Positions 7,308 to 11,538 of a stretch of 11,538 nt of DNA are shown here, one piece after another. The notes under the pieces were generated by a model. It ran no database searches, had not been told where the DNA came from, and was given only the letters and a program-made list of their open reading frames with translations. Origin of the DNA: CAZFER01 sp964517495 (lineage in GTDB: Bacteria > Hinthialibacterota > Hinthialibacteria > Hinthialibacterales > Hinthialibacteraceae); the NCBI GenBank assembly GCA_964517495.1, contig CAZFER010000117.1, positions 1 to 11,538 of the forward strand, given 5' to 3'. A program made the translations under genes and the position numbers. Position 1 is the first letter of the stretch. The number at the start of each line of letters is the position of its first letter.

Positions 7308-8537
7308 ATGGTTGTGAAAACACAAAATTTCCCGGCTGGTGCAGAAATAAGCAGTATCCCACGAGGCGTGACGACTCAGAATCTGGGTTTTTATCTCCAC
7401 ATTCCATTCTGCAAAAGCAAATGCACGTACTGCGCTTTTATCTCCGGTTCCCCGCGATCGAATGAACAAATGGATCGCTATGGACAGGCATTGGTACGGC
7501 ATATTGAACGGATTCAACAGGAAGAAGAAAAACGAGCGTTATCCAGTATCTTTTTGGGGGGTGGAACCCCAAGCCTTTTCGGAGCACAACGGCTTATTCC
7601 CTTGTTTGAAACAATTTATGAAACCTTTTCCGTTAAAGAAGATGCCGAAATATCCATTGAAGTGAATCCGGAAAGCGCAAGTTATGAACTTTTTTGTTCG
7701 CTTGCTTCGTATGGTCTCAATAGGGTAAGCATTGGCGCTCAATCATTTCATGATGAAGAATTGAGCCGCTTGGGACGAGTGCACTCAAGTGAATTGATTA
7801 AAACAGCCGTTGAAAATGCCCGGGAAGCGGGGATAGATAACATTTCCCTTGATCTTATTTATGCCATCCCAGGGCAAACGCTGTCTGGTTGGGAATGGAC
7901 CTTGCAACAGGCGCTTCGCTGCAAGCCGGATCATCTTTCGGCTTATGGGCTCTCTTATGAGGAAGGCACATTGATGGAACGTTTGCTAACCACTGGAAAG
8001 ATAACTCCAGTGCTGGATGAATCATACATAGAGATGTATGATTTATTGTGCCAAACCATGGAAGTCGAAGGTTTCCACCATTACGAATTATCAAACTGGT
8101 GCCTGCCGGACAAAGCGTGCCGCCATAATCTACTTTACTGGAACCGTGACGACTATTTGGCGGTGGGTGTATCCGCCTGTGGCACATACAAAGGCATAAG
8201 GTATGGCGTTATTGATTCCAGCGATGAATATATAAAGCATTTTGAGCGTAACAATGAATATGAATCATTTCTCCAATCGGATTTGTTAAAAGAGCATATT
8301 GTGCTTGATACCAACCTTGCCGCCTCTGATCAGATGATATTTGGTTTGCGGCTCAAAAAGGGTATTGATGTCAAACAGTTCACCCAACGATTTGGTTATT
8401 CACCCTTTGACCGTTGGAAATCGATAATAGAAAAGCATCTTCATTACAACCGGTTGGAACTTGATGATGGGAAATTGTGTATAAGCCAGGAAGCCTTAGT
8501 GATAAGCAATGAAGTTTTGGCTGATTTTTTAGATTAA
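7308..8537 (+). CDS. hemW: HemW-type radical SAM heme chaperone
   Basis: A 409-residue radical SAM protein counted from the ATG at 7308. The cluster motif is C35-K-S-K-C39-T-Y-C42-A-F44. A Phe after the third Cys, rather than the fourth Cys of HemN, marks HemW and argues against coproporphyrinogen dehydrogenase. Other family blocks are GGGTPSL (84-90) for SAM binding, EVNPES, RVSIGAQSF, DLIYAIPGQT, AYGLSYEEGT, HYELSNW and the C-terminal RHNLLYWNRDDYLAVGVSACG with the HNxxYW element typical of HemW. HemW binds heme and is thought to hand it to respiratory proteins at the inner membrane. The start is uncertain: no good ribosome site precedes 7308, a TTG lies just before it, and the conserved part begins only at residue 26, so a GTG at residue 21 is possible. 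lepB follows after 21 bp, suggesting co-transcription. Confidence 0.9.
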   Translation: MVVKTQNFPAGAEISSIPRGVTTQNLGFYLHIPFCKSKCTYCAFISGSPRSNEQMDRYGQALVRHIERIQQEEEKRALSSIFLGGGTPSLFGAQRLIPLFETIYETFSVKEDAEISIEVNPESASYELFCSLASYGLNRVSIGAQSFHDEELSRLGRVHSSELIKTAVENAREAGIDNISLDLIYAIPGQTLSGWEWTLQQALRCKPDHLSAYGLSYEEGTLMERLLTTGKITPVLDESYIEMYDLLCQTMEVEGFHHYELSNWCLPDKACRHNLLYWNRDDYLAVGVSACGTYKGIRYGVIDSSDEYIKHFERNNEYESFLQSDLLKEHIVLDTNLAASDQMIFGLRLKKGIDVKQFTQRFGYSPFDRWKSIIEKHLHYNRLELDDGKLCISQEALVISNEVLADFLD

Positions 8538-8558
8538 ACGACGACAGGATATTGCCAA

Positions 8559-9242
8559 ATGAGACGTTTTTACCTATTACTTGCTGACAAATTGAAATAC
8601 TTTCCTTTTGGCCGCTTAATTGTTCAACATGTTACACGCCACAATCGTTTTTATGAAAATTTTGAAGCGCTTTACACGGCATTGATATTGGCGCTGCTTA
8701 TCAAGACGTTTTTATTTGAAGCCTACAAAATCCCTTCCAGTTCCATGAATGACACGCTTATAGAAGATGACCGCATTTTTGTTATGAAATTCATTTATGC
8801 GTTTCGGCCGATTGAAGTGGGAGATATTGTTGTTTTTCGCACACGCGGGATTGAAGAGATTGAGGATCCCATGAAACCTTATTACATCAAACGAGTGGTT
8901 GGATTACCCAATGATCGTATACGGATCGGACGTGATGGCCATATTTATCGCAATGGCGAAATGGTGAAGGATCCCCCATTTTTCCAAAAAAATCGCTATG
9001 TTTCGCTTCCCACCAGATCAAAGCGTGAATTTATGGTGCCCGAAGGGGAAATCTTTGTGTTCGGCGATAACAGCCGTAATAGTTGGGACAGCCGCGCATG
9101 GGGTGGTGTGCCATTGGAAAATGTCGTGGGGAAAGCCTTTTTCCGCTATTGGCCACCGTCACGAATCGGTTTTATTCGGGGAACGACTTGCTACCCACTG
9201 ATATCACAAGGAGGCGAAAATCCTTCTTATGCATTCGAGTAA
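8559..9242 (+). CDS. lepB: Signal peptidase I
   Basis: A 227-residue type I signal peptidase (family S26), which cleaves signal peptides from secreted proteins at the periplasmic face of the inner membrane. A single clear membrane helix lies at about 36-55 (EALYTALILALLIKTFLFEA). It is followed by the catalytic serine in PSSSM (S62), the GDIVVFR strand (88-94), the general-base lysine in YYIKRVVGLPND (K111), and the box E signature GDNSRNSWDSRAWGGV (169-184). All catalytic elements are intact. The length is close to the shorter LepB proteins, without the large inserted domain of the E. coli enzyme. ACAGGA at 8544-8549 is the ribosome site. It probably shares a transcript with hemW. Confidence 0.95.
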   Translation: MRRFYLLLADKLKYFPFGRLIVQHVTRHNRFYENFEALYTALILALLIKTFLFEAYKIPSSSMNDTLIEDDRIFVMKFIYAFRPIEVGDIVVFRTRGIEEIEDPMKPYYIKRVVGLPNDRIRIGRDGHIYRNGEMVKDPPFFQKNRYVSLPTRSKREFMVPEGEIFVFGDNSRNSWDSRAWGGVPLENVVGKAFFRYWPPSRIGFIRGTTCYPLISQGGENPSYAFE

Positions 9243-9297
9243 ACAGCGTATTTGAATATTTATTATGTGTCAGCCATATGCAGTTGAAAATGAGTGA

Positions 9298-9435
9298 CCA
9301 CTTAAAATGGTCTCCGCTATTCCTCCCCCAATGAAATGGGGAGGTTTGGAGGGGATTAACGAAGGATGCTCCAGGTTTTCTTATCAACCCTCCCCTAACC
9401 CCTCCTAATCTTGAGGGGAATGGTGCTTTAAATGG
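9298..9435. repeat. MITE-like compound palindromic repeat, copy 2
   Basis: This roughly 138-bp element fills most of the lepB-coaX gap. Its ends are imperfect inverted copies: CCACTTAAAATGG at the left (9298-9310) and, read from the right, CCATTTAAAG (9435-9426). Inside are a CCTCCCC / GGGGAGG hairpin around 9322-9344 and further C-rich and G-rich arms (ACCCTCCCCTAACCCCTCC, 9388-9406). The block at 9417-9433 is the exact inverse of 6734-6750. No coding capacity of its own is seen, so it would move or spread only with help in trans. It covers the upstream ATG at 9432 of the coaX frame. Confidence 0.6.
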
Positions 9436-9464
9436 TTAACCTGTTGCGAAATTTCAAAACGGAA

Positions 9465-10235
9465 ATGAAAAATACATCCTTGCTTGCAATTGACATTGGT
9501 AACTCAAGAACCAACCTGGCCATCTTCGATCAACATGAATTGGTCAAGCATGATTTTTTTCCATCTGCGGCGGAATACGCTGAAAAAGTTTGCAATCGAG
9601 CCATTGAATGGAAAAAAACCTATTTTTTCGAACAAATCGTCATGTCTTCTGTGGTTCCTGCATTGGGCGATTTGTTGGTTACCCTACTCCATAGCAGTTT
9701 GTCCATTATCCCATTCACATTGGAAGAGCACAAAACCCGTTTAATTCCACTTATGGTTGATCGTCCGGAAACTGTAGGGGTGGATCGCATTGTCAATTCG
9801 TATGGAGCCATTCACCTTTTTGGATGCCCGGCCATTGTGATTAGTTTAGGGACCGCTACCACCTTTGAAGTCATTTCAGAAAAGGGGGAATATTTAGGAG
9901 GGGCAATTGCCCCAGGAGTGAAAATATCAATGGAGGCACTCAGCCAACGAACCGCTCTGCTTCCCCCCGCTATCCTCAAAAAACCAGAACGAATTATCGC
10001 CAAAAATACGCTGGAACATTTGCAATCCGGTATCTATTACGGCACAGTCAGCCTGATCGAAGGGATGGCAAAGCGTTTAAAAACAATTGTAGGTGATAGA
10101 GCAAAAGTAATCGGCACTGGTGGGATCAGTACAATCATCGCGGAAGAAGGCATTTTTGACCATCATGAGCCTTTGCTTACTTTAAAGGGTCTTGAAATCA
10201 TCCATTCTCATTTAACCCATACAGCGGATAGGTAA
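9465..10235 (+). CDS. coaX: Type III pantothenate kinase (CoaX) with an altered active-site residue
   Basis: A 256-residue member of the ASKHA/BAF fold that phosphorylates pantothenate in the first step of coenzyme A synthesis, in the cytoplasm. The motifs are LLAIDIGNSRTNLAIF (6-21; D10 in the phosphate-binding DIGN), PETVGVDRIVN (101-111; D107), SLGTATTFEVIS (127-138), GGAIAPG (145-151) and SGIYYGT (188-194). The family normally has Asp at the position of S127 (D-x-GTA-x-T), one of three conserved active-site aspartates, so activity may be changed. The start at 9465 is preferred over the ATG at 9432 because the family begins almost directly with the LLAIDIGN strand and 9432 lies inside a mobile repeat; neither has a strong ribosome site. 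The 3' end overlaps the convergent cysteine desulfurase by 38 bp. Confidence 0.85.
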   Translation: MKNTSLLAIDIGNSRTNLAIFDQHELVKHDFFPSAAEYAEKVCNRAIEWKKTYFFEQIVMSSVVPALGDLLVTLLHSSLSIIPFTLEEHKTRLIPLMVDRPETVGVDRIVNSYGAIHLFGCPAIVISLGTATTFEVISEKGEYLGGAIAPGVKISMEALSQRTALLPPAILKKPERIIAKNTLEHLQSGIYYGTVSLIEGMAKRLKTIVGDRAKVIGTGGISTIIAEEGIFDHHEPLLTLKGLEIIHSHLTHTADR

Positions 10236-11346
10236 TCTTTTTGAAAACCTCGATGAAATCCGATATTTCCTCTTCTGTATTTTGATAACCAAGTGATAGG
10301 CGTATGGCTGAGGAAGCGTCTGTGTCATTTCGACCCAATGCTTTGATCACATGTGAAGGGGAAGGTTTGCCTTGAGAGCAAGCCGATCCACTTGACAGGC
10401 AAAATCCCTCATTGTCCATAGCCCGAATAAACTCACGCGAATTCACTCCTTTGAGGCTAAAGTTTAATGTGCCGGGCAGACAATTGCTGCTTGGGCTGTT
10501 GCGTGGAAGATCAATACCCAAAGTGGATAGCGAATCCCATAATTGGTCGCGCAGTTTTTGTTCACATTGGGCTCGCATTTCCCATTCATTTTTTGCCAGG
10601 TTGCAGGCTTTCCCAAAGCCAGCAATTCCGGGGACATTCTCTGTTCCGCCTCGATGTCCATTTTCCTGACTTCCACCTTGTGATTGAGAAATCAAATTCA
10701 CACCCTTCCTGATAAATAGTGCTCCAACACCTTTTGGTCCGTAAATTTTGTGGGCTGATAAGGTTAGAAGATCAACGTTTAGGTTTTGAACATCAATGGG
10801 AAGGCGTCCAGCAGCTTGAACCGCATCGGTGTGTAAGTAAATTCCTCTTGCCCGGGTTATCTCGCCGATCGTTTGGATGGGTTGAATTGAGCCGATTTCG
10901 TTATTGGCCAACATAATACTTACGATGGCTGTATCATCCGTGATAGATTCCAGTATAGCGTTTGGATCAACAAATCCTTCATGATTGACAGGTATATGGG
11001 TAATATGGCAACCAAAATGGTCTTGCAAGAACTCACAGGTACGCAAAACGGCGGGATGTTCAATGGTACTTGTAATGATATGCCTTTTTCCGGTAGCCAG
11101 AACAATCCCTTTTAAAGCAAGGTTATCCGATTCAGTTCCCCCACTGGTGAAGATGATTTCATCTTCGTTGGCATTGATAAGGTTAGCGGTTTGCATTCGG
11201 GCTTTTTCAACCGCGTAACTTGCTTCCACACCGAGTTGATACAAGCAAGAGGCATTTCCGAAATTACCCTTCAGATAAGGTTCCATGGTGTTGAAGACGT
11301 CGGGATGCACTGGGGTGGTTGCGTTGTGATCAAAATAAACAGCCAT
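10198..11346 (-). CDS. Cysteine desulfurase, NifS/IscS family
   Basis: A 382-residue PLP-dependent class V aminotransferase-fold enzyme that removes sulfur from cysteine and passes it as persulfide to Fe-S cluster assembly or tRNA thiolation. Visible residues: YFDHNATTPVHP at the N-terminus, FTSGGTESDN (66-75), H96 in STIEHPAV stacking on PLP, D174 in HTDAVQ, Schiff-base lysine K200 in SAHKIYGPKGVG, the RGGTENV block (232-238), and catalytic C323 in SSGSACSQG. The start at 11346 has AAAGG nine bases upstream and matches the usual family N-terminus; an in-frame extension to 11427 adds 27 unlike residues and is rejected. No IscU, IscA, IscR or MnmA gene is in the window, so iscS, nifS or a specialised paralogue cannot be told apart. 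Confidence 0.93.
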   Translation of the reverse strand: MAVYFDHNATTPVHPDVFNTMEPYLKGNFGNASCLYQLGVEASYAVEKARMQTANLINANEDEIIFTSGGTESDNLALKGIVLATGKRHIITSTIEHPAVLRTCEFLQDHFGCHITHIPVNHEGFVDPNAILESITDDTAIVSIMLANNEIGSIQPIQTIGEITRARGIYLHTDAVQAAGRLPIDVQNLNVDLLTLSAHKIYGPKGVGALFIRKGVNLISQSQGGSQENGHRGGTENVPGIAGFGKACNLAKNEWEMRAQCEQKLRDQLWDSLSTLGIDLPRNSPSSNCLPGTLNFSLKGVNSREFIRAMDNEGFCLSSGSACSQGKPSPSHVIKALGRNDTDASSAIRLSLGYQNTEEEISDFIEVFKKITYPLYGLNENG

Positions 11347-11430
11347 GATCAAATTCCTTTTAAAAACCTGGGAGATTGTCTCAAAACTTATCCTGTGATT
11401 TACCGCACCACAACATAGGTCGAACACATA

Positions 11431-11463
11431 GGTTCACCCCTACAACATGTAGGGGGTTGACCC
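11431..11463. repeat. Palindromic intergenic repeat with CCCCTAC/GTAGGGG stem
   Basis: CCCCTAC (11437-11443) and GTAGGGG (11449-11455) form a 7-bp stem around AACAT, inside the larger text GGTTCA...GGTTGACCC. The upstream GGTCGAACACATAGGTTCAC is of the style of dispersed bacterial repeats that I recall with a 'GTAGGGGTGAACC' core. No gene is visible from 11347 to the window end. Confidence 0.5.
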
Positions 11464-11489
11464 AATGTCATTAACTTAAAAGGGAGGGC

Positions 11490-11538
11490 GAGGCTCCCGC
11501 CGAGCCGTTATACGTGGAAACGGCTCGGCAGGAGCCTC
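11490..11538. repeat. Large palindromic repeat with 20-bp arms, cut or ending at window edge
   Basis: The left arm GAGGCTCCCGCCGAGCCGTT (11490-11509) pairs with the right arm at 11519-11538, with a single C-A mismatch, around a 9-base loop. It is preceded by AGGGAGGGC (11481-11489). The 'gagggcgaggctcc-gccgagcc' wording resembles a dispersed repeat found in many environmental genomes, recalled and not searched. Position 27 bp after the previous palindrome suggests a repeat cluster in this gap. There is no T tract, and the arms end exactly at the window edge. Confidence 0.6.

Noticed and set aside
9432..9464. Eleven-residue N-terminal extension of CoaX from the ATG at 9432.
   Set aside because: This ATG lies in the terminal block of the mobile repeat, and family members begin close to the LLAIDIGN strand.
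11347..11427. Twenty-seven-residue N-terminal extension of the cysteine desulfurase.
   Set aside because: The ATG at 11346 has an AAAGG site and matches the family N-terminus; the extension is unlike any family sequence.

Overview
The window looks like a chromosomal stretch of an uncultured Gram-negative bacterium of moderate GC content. An AsmA/DUF748-like protein and a DUF1961 polysaccharide-related gene argue for an outer membrane and for glycan use. The major facilitator transporter resembles ones I associate with Planctomycetes/Lentisphaerae-type bacteria. The phylum is an inference and is not proven by anything here.

Layout, left to right. (1) Positions 3-1125 hold the 3' end of a concanavalin/GH16-like protein and a broken DUF1961 gene. 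The DUF1961 gene keeps its signal peptide, N-terminal half and C-terminal motif, but the middle is deleted and the two halves are out of frame. A complete MFS transporter (1214-2653) follows and ends in a clear intrinsic terminator. This looks like the decaying edge of a carbohydrate-use locus. (2) 2815-5121 is a 768-residue AsmA/DUF748-like envelope protein with its own possible promoter. (3) 5390-6319 encodes a phage/plasmid-type replication initiator. Five imperfect 16-bp palindromes, repeated every 22-23 bp, are embedded in its coding sequence, like the iterons of a lambda-type origin. A small single-pass membrane protein of unknown function faces it tail to tail (6332-6703). No other phage or plasmid genes are visible. 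(4) 6704-7307 is a 600-bp non-coding stretch with a compound palindromic repeat and several strong inverted repeats. (5) 7308-9242 holds hemW and lepB, 21 bp apart and probably co-transcribed. (6) A roughly 138-bp MITE-like repeat (9298-9435) shares a 17-bp block with the repeat at 6734. (7) coaX (type III pantothenate kinase) and a NifS/IscS-type cysteine desulfurase converge and overlap by 38 bp. (8) The window ends in two unrelated palindromic intergenic repeats.

The housekeeping genes (heme chaperone, signal peptidase, CoA synthesis, Fe-S/thiolation sulfur donor) are ordinary in kind. The CoaX copy, however, has Ser at a position where an active-site Asp is expected. The most interesting object is the isolated replication gene carrying its own candidate origin.
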